A stretch of DNA of 64,000 bases from Limosilactobacillus secaliphilus (lineage in GTDB: Bacteria; Bacillota; Bacilli; Lactobacillales; Lactobacillaceae), in assembly GCF_001437055.1 (NCBI RefSeq), contig NZ_JQBW01000010.1, positions 62,001 to 126,000 on the forward strand, read 5' to 3'. The notes below the pieces were generated by a model. That model saw only the letters and a list, made by a program, of their open reading frames with translations. It ran no database searches and had not been told where the DNA came from. Below are positions 26,807 through 35,119 of this stretch, piece after piece (within the stretch, counting starts at the first letter, position 1; each line of letters opens with the position of its first letter). A program made the position numbers and the translations under genes.

Positions 26807-27379
26807 TTAACCATGAATTAAGTTCCAGCCGCCATTCCAACTAATCTTCTTGTTAGCGGCTAAAGTCATCTGCAGAAAGCCCATCGCTTCCATTTCCCGG
26901 GCCCGCTTCAAAGCACCAGCATCAACAACCGTTAGTGGACTGCCCTTAAGTGCATCGCTGAAGGTGTCCTTCGCTGCCTGATCATTGCCAGCTACCAAAA
27001 CGGTCGTTGTCTGATCACCATTTTTGCCACTCTTCAACGTTGCAGCAAAATTCGTGTTGAAGGCTTTTAAAACGGTACTTTGACCCAGTTGTTCCTGCAG
27101 TTGCTGTGCTGCTGAGCCATCCGCAGGTACAACCAGTTCGTCCCAAGTATCGAAGTTCAGCGGGTTGGTAATGTCGACAACGATTTTGCCAACCAACTCA
27201 TTTGCGTATTGGGTTGCCAAGGACTTCAGAGCTGGGTACGGAACGGCCATAATCACGATCTGTCCTAAATCAGTGGCGTGGTCATGTGAACCATAGTATT
27301 CAACGGTATTGCCAGCTTCTTCGAAATTGTGGCCAATAGCCTGGCCCATGTTGCCTTTACCAAAAATCGTGATCTTCAT
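26807..27379 (-). CDS. NADPH-dependent F420 reductase-like / NAD(P)-binding protein
   Basis: The 190-residue Rossmann protein begins KITIFGKGNMGQAIGHNF (residues 2-19). IVIMAVPYPALKSLA near 48-62 and KIVVDITNPLNFDTWDE near 71-87 are typical of the F420:NADP oxidoreductase-like family. Lactobacilli do not make F420, so the physiological substrate is unknown. ATG 27379 is preferred because GGGAG is nine bases upstream; the earlier ATG overlaps that site. Confidence 0.85.
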   Translation of the reverse strand: MKITIFGKGNMGQAIGHNFEEAGNTVEYYGSHDHATDLGQIVIMAVPYPALKSLATQYANELVGKIVVDITNPLNFDTWDELVVPADGSAAQQLQEQLGQSTVLKAFNTNFAATLKSGKNGDQTTTVLVAGNDQAAKDTFSDALKGSPLTVVDAGALKRAREMEAMGFLQMTLAANKKISWNGGWNLIHG

Positions 27380-27532
27380 TGCTAACATCTCCCTTTTAAT
27401 TTACTTACATTTTATAAGTGATTTAACAATTCGGCAACCACTTTGCTTAACGACTTTAAAAAATATCTCTTGAATATATATCATATTCCGTATATATTAT
27501 ATGAGAATGATATTATCCGGAGGAACTATCGT

Positions 27533-28099
27533 ATGAGTTGGTTAACTATTTGCCTCACCTTTATTGCAGTTAATCTCGACTTTTTCTTTATCCTGATTTG
27601 TTTAATGCGCAAATACACCTTACAGTCTGTTATTGTTGGCTATCTGGTTGGCATTCTAATTCTCGTATCGGCTAGCTTTGTTGCTGGCAAAATGTTAGCA
27701 ACTTTCTTGCCGGAGTGGTTGTTGGGCACACTGGGCATCTTACCAATTTGGTTGGCATTTCATGATGACGACGAGGAAGCACCAAGCGACAAACACCACT
27801 TACATGGCTGGCTGGAAGTGATGCTTACCTATTTGTCGGTCTGCACAGGTTGCAATCTTTCAATCTTTTTACCCGTCCTGACAACAGTTTCACTTTTTCA
27901 ATTCATTCAAGTCTTACTATTGCTTACCATTTTGACCGTTTTATTGGTATGCTTATTGAAAATAGTCGGCGATTTGCCTGCTGTGGACCGTATGATGAAA
28001 CAATACGGCGATCGCATCACAAAAGTCATCTACGTGGGTGTCGGTCTTTACGTATTTTTTGACAGTGGCCTGATCAGCCATTTAATGACCCTCCTTTGA
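27533..28099 (+). CDS. CadD-family cation (cadmium) resistance transporter
   Basis: The 188-residue membrane protein has about five hydrophobic helices. It begins WLTICLTFIAVNLDFFFILICLM, which contains the N-x-D-x-x-x typical of CadD, and has a cytosolic acidic/His loop HDDDEEAPSDKHH near residue 80. The start at 27533 follows GGAGGA. An upstream reading frame continues but has no ribosome site. It is followed by an ArsR/SmtB repressor, a known cadmium/zinc resistance arrangement. The AT-rich sequence at 27470-27520 is a plausible promoter/operator. Confidence 0.82.
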   Translation: MSWLTICLTFIAVNLDFFFILICLMRKYTLQSVIVGYLVGILILVSASFVAGKMLATFLPEWLLGTLGILPIWLAFHDDDEEAPSDKHHLHGWLEVMLTYLSVCTGCNLSIFLPVLTTVSLFQFIQVLLLLTILTVLLVCLLKIVGDLPAVDRMMKQYGDRITKVIYVGVGLYVFFDSGLISHLMTLL

Positions 28100-28114
28100 A
28101 AGGATTAGCAACAA

Positions 28115-28438
28115 ATGGAAATTCCAAGTGAACAAATTGAAGAAGCAGCTAAAATTTATGGCGTCTTGAGCAACAGCATCCGGATCAAAATCTTGTATTT
28201 CCTCTACTATCAGGAAAATGATGTGCCCGTGAACGAAATCGTCCATGAACTGGGCTTGTCACAGCCGGTGGTTTCACGGCAGTTAGCGATTCTCCGTCAA
28301 TACCAGCTCGTCCGTTTTCATCGCGAAGGCAAACAGGTCTTCTATGTCGTCGATGACCCGCATGTGGTCGAGATGATTAACGACATGCTCAACCACGTCA
28401 AACATGAAATCAAGGGCTTGCCCCATCCCAAACAATAA
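28115..28438 (+). CDS. ArsR/SmtB-family metal-sensing repressor (CzrA-like)
   Basis: The 107-residue winged-helix repressor has the recognition helix LGLSQPVVSRQLAILRQYQ near residues 47-65. It has no ELCVCDL cysteine motif of CadC. Instead it has the helix-5 site D-x-H followed 11 residues later by H and then H-x-x-H (DPHVVEM ... NHVKH), which is the zinc/cobalt site of CzrA and SmtB. It probably represses the cadD-like gene and releases on zinc or a similar divalent metal. Confidence 0.87.
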   Translation: MEIPSEQIEEAAKIYGVLSNSIRIKILYFLYYQENDVPVNEIVHELGLSQPVVSRQLAILRQYQLVRFHREGKQVFYVVDDPHVVEMINDMLNHVKHEIKGLPHPKQ

Positions 28439-28444
28439 CTTGCA

Positions 28445-28486
28445 AAAAAGGATCCAGTTACCAAAAATGGCATCTGAATCCTTTTT
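28445..28486. terminator. Bidirectional terminator between the ArsR gene and budA
   Basis: AAAAAGGAT / ATCCTTTTT with an inner interrupted stem. T-runs lie on both strands between convergent genes. Confidence 0.85.
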
Positions 28487-28511
28487 CTGTGTGTCCAGAT
28501 TTTGTCTGTTA

Positions 28512-29225
28512 TTACTTGCTACCTTCTGCAGCGGCGATTCCTGCCCGCAAACTCTGCAGGTCTACCTTACTCTGCCGATAATCCTGATCTTCAACTGGCA
28601 GGTGTTGTTCCAGCGTGTCGAAGATTTCAAAATCACCCTTAAGCTGGTCAGCACTAAAGCCGAGCAGGTGGCCGGCAAATTGACGATCATCGCTAATGAA
28701 GTGCAGGTGCCAACCGGCAGCGGTAATGCTACCGAAGACATCCGGTGCATAGTAACCCAGGATCGTTCCGTCAATATCCTGACGATGGAATTCAGGCTGA
28801 CCCTTGGCAACTTCCAAGAGGCTCGGATATGGCCGTTCCTGCTTCGGTGCGATCCGCGTGTGGACCTTCTCAAAATGCCCGCTTAACTTTAGAAAAGCAA
28901 AAACGTTTGCCAGTTGATGATCGTCTACAAATTGCCCGTTCAACAAATCAAAGTTGACTTGTTGCAATGTGACTGGCGTTGGCTTATCCGGAAAGTGAAC
29001 GGACGCAAACGGCATCTTAGCATCGCGCTCAGTCACATGATTGACATGGCCATCGCTCACCGCTTGGTAAACCTCGCCATTCAAGATGATGACTTCGCCG
29101 TTTAAGCCATCAAAGGTGCCGATCCCTGTATTACCGTGCTTCAACAAATCACCGACTGCGATCGTTCCGGCCATGTTGCCGGCCATCAACGCAGCCAACG
29201 TACCGTGTTCATAAAGTTTGCTCAT
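28512..29225 (-). CDS. budA: Alpha-acetolactate decarboxylase
   Basis: This enzyme decarboxylates acetolactate to acetoin, diverting pyruvate from acidic end products. The 237-residue protein starts SKLYEHGTLAALMAGNMAGT, as in known AldC/BudA proteins. The zinc-binding residues are in AAGWHLHFISDDRQFAGHLLGF near residues 170-191 (HxH and a later His). It lies 12 bp downstream of alsS, so the two are one operon. The protein is probably cytosolic. Confidence 0.94.
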   Translation of the reverse strand: MSKLYEHGTLAALMAGNMAGTIAVGDLLKHGNTGIGTFDGLNGEVIILNGEVYQAVSDGHVNHVTERDAKMPFASVHFPDKPTPVTLQQVNFDLLNGQFVDDHQLANVFAFLKLSGHFEKVHTRIAPKQERPYPSLLEVAKGQPEFHRQDIDGTILGYYAPDVFGSITAAGWHLHFISDDRQFAGHLLGFSADQLKGDFEIFDTLEQHLPVEDQDYRQSKVDLQSLRAGIAAAEGSK

Positions 29226-29237
29226 GTATCTGCCTCC

Positions 29238-30914
29238 TTAGCCCAGTTGAGAACTAATCAACTTAGCAGCCAGGTCACGGTTGCGTGAGTAGTCAACTGG
29301 AACGTCAACGACTACCGGGCCATCAGTCTTGAAGGCCTTTTGCAGTGTGTCCTTCAATTCCGTCGGCTTGTTCACCCGTAATCCGGTGGCGCCACAGCTT
29401 TCGGCGTACTTAACAATGTCAACTGCACCAAATGTGACCCCAGCGGCTTGTGGGTACTTCATCTCTTCTTGGAATTTAACCATGTCATAGTGACCGCCAT
29501 CGTTCCAGACAATCACAACCACGTTCAAGTGATGCTGAACGGCGGTGGCTAACTCGGCACCGGAGAAGAGGAAACCCCCATCCCCGACGACGGCGACCGC
29601 TTGATGTTCGGGATGAAGCATAGCGGCTACCATTGCCCATGGCAGACCAACACCCAGCGTTTGCATACCGTTACTGATCAACAGGTGGCGCGGTTCGTAA
29701 CAACGGAAGTGACGGGCCATCCAGATGTAGTGGGAACCAACATCCACGGCCACCGTCATATCATCCGTCACATTTTCTTGGATTGCCTGCACAATGGCCA
29801 ACGGGTGGTTTGCCCCATGTTCTTTTGGCACCTGCAATTGCTTGTCGGCATCCAATTGTTGCTTAAACTTAGCCAAAGTGCCCTTCGCCGCCTGCGGATA
29901 GCTGTAGCCACTCAGTAAACTGTCAAGTTCCTGCAGACTCGTAGCGATATTACCGATCAGCTGCATGATTGGCGTGTAGTGGTTGTCAATCTGTGCCGGC
30001 AGGGTATCCAAGTTAACGATGCGCAGGTCATCGTTGGCGTTCCAGTTACGCGGTTCATACTCAATGGCATCGTAACCAACCGCCAGTACCAGGTCACTGG
30101 CTGCCAATAATTGGTCACCAACCTGGTTACGGAATAAGCCGACCCGACCAAAGTAGGATTGAGCTTCCAGATCACGGGAAACCACACCCGCAGCCTGATA
30201 AGTTTCGACGACTGGGAAGTGGTAATCGGTCATCAAGCGCCGCAGAGCAGCTGTAATTTCCTCGTCGGCACCCCGTTGACCAACCAAGATGACGGGTAAC
30301 TTAGCACTCTTAATTAAGTCCACCAGTTTCCGTAAATCTTGCGGATCAGCCGGTCCCATCCGCGGTGTCTGATAGATCGGCAATGCCGGTTCCGTCACCG
30401 TTGCGTCGTCCACGTCTTGCGGCAGACTGACAAAGGCCGTTCCCTTGTGGCCATTCTGACTGGCTTCAAACGCATTCGCCATGATTTCAGAGATGTTGTC
30501 GGGATCCTGAATTTCTGCACTGTATTGGGTAATTGGTGCCATGATTTCAGTTGATGGCGTACTTTGGTGAGTTGCTCGATGCAGGTCTTTTCGCTGCACT
30601 TGGCCACCAATTGCGAGGACCGGGTCGCCTTCCGCGTTGGCCGTCATAATACCGGTGGTTAGGTTGCCGACGCCGGGGCCAGAAGTAGAAATAGCAACCC
30701 CGGTCTTTCCGGTTAAACGGCCGTAAGCTTGGGCCATAAAGACAGCATTCTGTTCGTGACGGGTCACAATCAGTTTCGGTGAATCCTTGCTGTCCTGACC
30801 GTCCAAGGCTTCAAACAGGCGGTCGATCTTGGCACCGGGAATCCCAAACACCATATCGACACCATGTTTACGCAGACTATCGATCACAACGTCTGCACCA
30901 GTCATCTTTTTCAT
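29238..30914 (-). CDS. alsS: Acetolactate synthase (catabolic)
   Basis: This thiamine-diphosphate enzyme condenses two pyruvates to acetolactate. The 558-residue protein is the catabolic type (AlsS), with the catalytic Glu in RHEQNAVFMAQAYGRLTG near residues 52-69 and the thiamine motif VVGDGGFLFSGAELATA near residues 440-456. It is followed directly by the decarboxylase gene, which defines the acetoin pathway. GAGGTG precedes the ATG. The long upstream region holds repeated TTCACAA half-sites. Confidence 0.93.
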   Translation of the reverse strand: MKKMTGADVVIDSLRKHGVDMVFGIPGAKIDRLFEALDGQDSKDSPKLIVTRHEQNAVFMAQAYGRLTGKTGVAISTSGPGVGNLTTGIMTANAEGDPVLAIGGQVQRKDLHRATHQSTPSTEIMAPITQYSAEIQDPDNISEIMANAFEASQNGHKGTAFVSLPQDVDDATVTEPALPIYQTPRMGPADPQDLRKLVDLIKSAKLPVILVGQRGADEEITAALRRLMTDYHFPVVETYQAAGVVSRDLEAQSYFGRVGLFRNQVGDQLLAASDLVLAVGYDAIEYEPRNWNANDDLRIVNLDTLPAQIDNHYTPIMQLIGNIATSLQELDSLLSGYSYPQAAKGTLAKFKQQLDADKQLQVPKEHGANHPLAIVQAIQENVTDDMTVAVDVGSHYIWMARHFRCYEPRHLLISNGMQTLGVGLPWAMVAAMLHPEHQAVAVVGDGGFLFSGAELATAVQHHLNVVVIVWNDGGHYDMVKFQEEMKYPQAAGVTFGAVDIVKYAESCGATGLRVNKPTELKDTLQKAFKTDGPVVVDVPVDYSRNRDLAAKLISSQLG

Positions 30915-31100
30915 CTCAACACCTCATTTAATTGCATAATAAAAATCATTTTCTACAGATTACGCTTATTTGCTCAATTTCACAAGAATGTATCTTTGTT
31001 CACATGGCGTTAATGGTACGATGTTAACGTGTGCATAAGTCAGAAAATTTTGTTAATTTCACAAAGTTGTGGCATGTTGCACAAAGTGAATTCAAAACAA
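30915..31100 (-). promoter_or_regulatory. alsS upstream region with repeated TTCACAA motifs
   Basis: TTCACAA occurs at 30979-30985 and 31058-31064, with related GTTCACA and GCACAAAGTGAA sequences between and after. TTCACAA is the right half of the Rex redox-repressor site (TTGTGAA-N4-TTCACAA), but the left halves here are poor. A redox-linked regulator is plausible, not shown. Confidence 0.25.
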
Positions 31101-31101
31101 A

Positions 31102-31128
31102 AAAGCATCCGTAGTTGGCGGATGCTTT
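31102..31128 (-). terminator. Rho-independent terminator of the GyrI-like gene
   Basis: AAAGCATCCG / CGGATGCTTT is a perfect 10-bp stem, followed on the minus strand by TTTTTTG-like sequence. Confidence 0.88.
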
Positions 31129-31132
31129 AATA

Positions 31133-31759
31133 CTATTTAACTGGAATACGAATAACGGTTTTCATGCGCTCTGGTTTAACGCGCCGCGGGTCAGACAAGT
31201 AGATTTCATGATGATGGCGGCGATCAGAATAATCGAGCTGCAAGCCCTGACTGGCAACGAACTCATGCAGCTTAGCGACCGTTGCAGGTTCGTCATCGTA
31301 AGGGCCGATGTGCATGATCTGAGCACACTTGCCTTCCGTGATGGTCGTCAACTGCACCTTTGATGCGTCGACCTTTTTCTTGTTGGCAGCTTCAGTGATC
31401 GCCCACTTTAAGACGTCCGGGTTGACAAAACCAGGCATGCGGATCGCCGAAATAAAGTGGAATGTTTCCTTATGCTGGTAATCAACGCCCTTCACGCCTG
31501 GCTGCCACCAGAAGCCTTCCAGCGGCGGAACCACGAAATCAAAGTAGTCCTGAATATGATGATCACCCATCTTGCTCATCTTGATGGTGTAGGCCACCGT
31601 GTACAATTGCTGCAATGCCTTGGCATACTGGCCGCCAGTCTGGTTGGGATCTCCGTCGCCAGTCACCGTAATGAACTGCATTTCTGGAACGTCAATCAAT
31701 GCTGGTTTGGTCGTTGGCCGATAAAGCGCGCGGTTCTCCTTCTTGAAATCGTAAGCCAT
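31133..31759 (-). CDS. GyrI-like (SOUL/BmrR ligand-binding) domain protein
   Basis: The 208-residue stand-alone small-molecule-binding domain belongs to the GyrI-like type. EMQFITVTGDGDPNQTGGQYAKAL near residues 25-48, the central FWWQPG, KWAITEAANKK, and the late IMHIGPYDDEPATVAKLHEF near 147-166 are characteristic. Such proteins bind hydrophobic cations or act as hydrolases of small electrophiles. ATG 31759 is preferred to a GTG twelve bases earlier because AAAGGTG is nine bases before it. Confidence 0.82.
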   Translation of the reverse strand: MAYDFKKENRALYRPTTKPALIDVPEMQFITVTGDGDPNQTGGQYAKALQQLYTVAYTIKMSKMGDHHIQDYFDFVVPPLEGFWWQPGVKGVDYQHKETFHFISAIRMPGFVNPDVLKWAITEAANKKKVDASKVQLTTITEGKCAQIMHIGPYDDEPATVAKLHEFVASQGLQLDYSDRRHHHEIYLSDPRRVKPERMKTVIRIPVK

Positions 31760-31785
31760 TTTCACTTTCACCTTTCATCTCGTCA

Positions 31786-32826
31786 CTACTTGAAATAGAC
31801 CTTGGCCACCTGGTTCGATAGATTATCCGTGTCCTTTGACGACATGGAGTTGGAGAACAGGATCATCGTCTTTTTTCCATTCGTGAACACGTTGCAAGTG
31901 TAGCCTTCAACGGTCCCGTTTGAATGCAAGATCCCGTCACGCACGTAGCCACCGGCAAAGTAATGACTGTCCGGTGCCACTTTGGCATGCATGATCTCCT
32001 TAAATAACGGCCGGTGACTGTTAAACGCCTGCGTCAGAATTACCCAGTAGTCGGCGGGACTGATCAGCATGTCGCCCGCACCCAAGTAGGTGGATAACTG
32101 CCGCTTAATATGGTGCCAATGACTCTGTTGATTACCAGCCAACATGCCGGTTCCCAGCACTGTCTGCGGATCCTTGACCTGGTAGTAGAACTTGGTCTGC
32201 TTCAGGTGGTTAGGTTTGATGTAATAGTCCTTCACCATGTCAGCGTAGGATTCGTGGTAGATCTTCGACAAAATCCCGCTCAACAAGGCATAGTTAACGC
32301 TGGCATAAATCCAACCATGACCACCACTCGACGATAAGTGGCTCAGTGAGTAACCCAGCTGCGCGTTCTGGTCGGGCAGCGGTTGGTCAGAAAAACGACT
32401 CTTGTCTGCCAAACCACTGGTGTGAGTTAACAGCTCCCGCACGGTAATCTGCTTGCTGTTCGGGACTTGCGGGAAGTACTTACTCAGCTTGGTGTTAAAG
32501 GATAGCTTGTGATCCTTCACCGCGCGCAGAACCAACATCCCCGTCAGTAACTTCTGGGTCGAGCCAATCGGGAAGAGTTTCTTCTCCGTGATGTACTGTG
32601 GCGAATCCTTAGGCACTGTGCTGTGCTGGATCCGAACGGGTTGACGGCGGTGTTCCCCATCAACCAGCACCATCACGTTGGCGTTGGACTTGTTGAGCAC
32701 GGTTTGGATCTGGTGCTCCTCTTTTTTGGTTATCGCTGCTTTCGCCAAAATCGGCTGGTTAACATTCATTAATAGCAAAAACAAGATGATCAAAATGGTC
32801 AGCTTGTGTGATTGATACCACTTCAT
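31786..32826 (-). CDS. Serine hydrolase, beta-lactamase/penicillin-binding-like
   Basis: The 346-residue protein has an N-terminal hydrophobic anchor or signal peptide (residues about 10-26), so it acts outside the membrane. The catalytic S-x-x-K is in PIGSTQKLLTG near residues 91-101. HTSGLADKS near residue 135 and the Y-x-N in YASVNYALLS near residue 174 complete the class C-like set. It may be a D-alanyl esterase, carboxypeptidase or peptidase. It is a single gene. Confidence 0.86.
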   Translation of the reverse strand: MKWYQSHKLTILIILFLLLMNVNQPILAKAAITKKEEHQIQTVLNKSNANVMVLVDGEHRRQPVRIQHSTVPKDSPQYITEKKLFPIGSTQKLLTGMLVLRAVKDHKLSFNTKLSKYFPQVPNSKQITVRELLTHTSGLADKSRFSDQPLPDQNAQLGYSLSHLSSSGGHGWIYASVNYALLSGILSKIYHESYADMVKDYYIKPNHLKQTKFYYQVKDPQTVLGTGMLAGNQQSHWHHIKRQLSTYLGAGDMLISPADYWVILTQAFNSHRPLFKEIMHAKVAPDSHYFAGGYVRDGILHSNGTVEGYTCNVFTNGKKTMILFSNSMSSKDTDNLSNQVAKVYFK

Positions 32827-32983
32827 TCTCCTATACCACAGACACTACCTGTGATTCCTCCCAACTTCTTGTTCACGAAAAATATTATTATACCGTCAGT
32901 TTTGGCCTGTCAACATGGATTAGCAATTACCACTTGTGAAAAATACAAAATGTTTGCTAATTCCTTATCACCAGGCCAGTCGC

Positions 32984-33202
32984 CTACTTGTCTGCAACAT
33001 TAACTTTTTTGATCAAGATTGACCGTTTCTTCAGATATATGTGGGCAACCTCATAGCCATAATCCAGCAGTTCCTTCTTGTAATTCAGGAAGGAGTGGTC
33101 AAGCGGCACACCACCCCACTCTTTAACCTGATCAAACGACAAAGTTAACTGGTCCTGACCACTGGCTGCAATTTTCTCCCATAGTTGTTGATACTTACTC
33201 AT
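32984..33202 (-). CDS. Small hypothetical protein (DUF7662-like)
   Basis: The 72-residue basic protein starts MSKYQQLWEKIAASGQDQLTL and contains LSFDQVKEWGGVPLDHS. It resembles a small domain family of unknown function found in many bacteria. It is probably a real gene from its composition and from AGAGGAATAGCAG before the ATG. It lies alone between the serine hydrolase and the exporter. Confidence 0.55.
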   Translation of the reverse strand: MSKYQQLWEKIAASGQDQLTLSFDQVKEWGGVPLDHSFLNYKKELLDYGYEVAHIYLKKRSILIKKVNVADK

Positions 33203-33268
33203 CTGCTATTCCTCTTTTAATCATGTCTTTATCCATCCTAGACCGGTCAACGACACAAAGCCAGTGTC

Positions 33269-35119
33269 TTAACGCAAGGCGTGCCGGAATTGACTGTTGT
33301 ATAAGCGCGCATAGAAGCCGCCCTTGGCCAGCAATGACTCATGGTTGCCCGTTTCGACAATATGACCGTGGTTCAACACAATAATCTGATCGGCATTCTG
33401 AACCGTCGACAAACGGTGGGCCACAATGAAGGTCGTCCGGTTGGCCCGCAGGTTATCCATCGCCGCTTGAATCAGCGACTCGGTCCGGGTATCAACGGAG
33501 CTGGTGGCCTCATCCAGAATCAAGATTTCCGGGTTGGCGGCAAAGGCCCGTGCGATCGTCAACAGTTGCTGCTGGCCAGTCGAAATCTCCGTGGACCCTT
33601 CGCCCAGAACGGTTTGGTAGCCATCCGGCAAGGTGCGGATAAAGTGGTCGGCACGTGCCAGCCCCGCAGCTTGGTAAACATCTTCCGCGCTGGCGCCGGG
33701 GTGGCCGAATGAAATGTTGTCCATAATCGTGCCGTGAAAAAGCCAGGTCTCTTGTGGAACAATGGCAAAATGCCGCCGCAAGTCCGCCCGCGTCATGTCC
33801 TGGGTGTTGACCCCATGTAAAAGAATCTTCCCCGCATTGACGTCATAAAAGCGCTCCAGCAGGTTAATCAACGTGGACTTACCCGCTCCGGTCGGCCCCA
33901 CGATAGCGATCGTCTGCCGCGGTGCCACATCCAGGTTGAAGTGATCAATCAAAGGCTGGTCAGGACGATAACTGAACTTCACATCTTTGAAGGTAATCAC
34001 CGGCCCACTGGTTTGTGCCGGTTGTGCTTTCTTAACCGTATCGGACTTCATTTCTGGCTCGTCCAAAATGGCAAAGATCCGTTCCGATGAGGCGATCGTC
34101 TGTTGGAAAACGTTGGCTAAGTTAGCTAATTGGGTGATCGGCCGGCTAAACTGCTCCTGGTACTGCAGAATGGCCTGGACGGCACCAATGGCCAGCTGAC
34201 CTTGCGCAACCAGGAAGGAACCAACAACAGCCACCATCAGGAAGCCCAGGTTCCGGACAAAGTTCATGGCCGGGAAGACCAGGATGGAGAAGAACTGCGC
34301 CTTCCAGGCAGCATTGAAGTACTGCTTGTTGCCCTTTTCAAAGCGCTCCTGCTCACGTTTTTCGTCACCAAACAACTTGACCACTTGCTGGCCCGTATAG
34401 GTTTCTTCGACCTGGTTGTTGATCGTGCCCAACGTGGCCTGTTGCTTGCCAAACAGCCGCTGCGCTTTCGGTGAAATCACGCCAACGATGACCATCCCAA
34501 TCGGAATCGTGATTAATGCCACCAGTGTCAGCCGCAAACTGATGGTCAGCATCAAGACCAGCACGCCAATGAAGGTGAAGGCACTCGTAACAATCTGTAT
34601 TAGTCCTTGTTGCAGAGTGGCGGCAACGTTGTCCATGTCGTTGACCATCCGGCTCATGATATCACCGTGGTCATGCGTATCGTAGAAGGAAACCGGCAGG
34701 CGCCGCATTTTGCGTTTTAAATCACGACGAAGGGTATAAACCACTCGCTGAGCCAGCTGGGTCGTCAACAATTGTTGCAACAAACTGAAGATTGCCGAGC
34801 AGCCATACAGGATCAGTACTTGGACTGCGTAGTGGCCAACCTTGTGGAAGTCGATCGGCCACTGGCTCACCGAAGCGCCCATTGCCCGGCCACGCTTGAC
34901 CCCCGCATAAATGGTCGTCGTTGCTTGCCCCAGAATCTTCGGGGCGGATACGGAGAAGATCACCGCCGCAATGGCAAAAATGATCGACAAGAAAAGGAGC
35001 CAGTGCCATGGCTTCAGGTAACGCAAAAGCCGCCAGGTCGTGCCCCAGAAGTTCTGTGCCTGTTCCGCTTTGCTTCGTTGCCGCAAATGAGGTGCAAATC
35101 CGTTATGCATGCTGTCCAC
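33269..35119 (-). CDS. ABC multidrug exporter half-transporter (canonical ATPase site subunit, LmrD-like)
   Basis: The 616-residue protein combines a six-helix membrane domain (residues about 35-330) with a C-terminal ATPase. Walker A is VGPTGAGKSTLINLL, the signature is STGQQQLLTIARAF and Walker B is ILILDEATSSVD with the catalytic glutamate. The N-terminal extension (residues 1-30) is typical of LmrD-type subunits. The gene overlaps the partner by 17 bp, so the two are translated together and form a heterodimer. Confidence 0.9.
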   Translation of the reverse strand: MDSMHNGFAPHLRQRSKAEQAQNFWGTTWRLLRYLKPWHWLLFLSIIFAIAAVIFSVSAPKILGQATTTIYAGVKRGRAMGASVSQWPIDFHKVGHYAVQVLILYGCSAIFSLLQQLLTTQLAQRVVYTLRRDLKRKMRRLPVSFYDTHDHGDIMSRMVNDMDNVAATLQQGLIQIVTSAFTFIGVLVLMLTISLRLTLVALITIPIGMVIVGVISPKAQRLFGKQQATLGTINNQVEETYTGQQVVKLFGDEKREQERFEKGNKQYFNAAWKAQFFSILVFPAMNFVRNLGFLMVAVVGSFLVAQGQLAIGAVQAILQYQEQFSRPITQLANLANVFQQTIASSERIFAILDEPEMKSDTVKKAQPAQTSGPVITFKDVKFSYRPDQPLIDHFNLDVAPRQTIAIVGPTGAGKSTLINLLERFYDVNAGKILLHGVNTQDMTRADLRRHFAIVPQETWLFHGTIMDNISFGHPGASAEDVYQAAGLARADHFIRTLPDGYQTVLGEGSTEISTGQQQLLTIARAFAANPEILILDEATSSVDTRTESLIQAAMDNLRANRTTFIVAHRLSTVQNADQIIVLNHGHIVETGNHESLLAKGGFYARLYNSQFRHALR

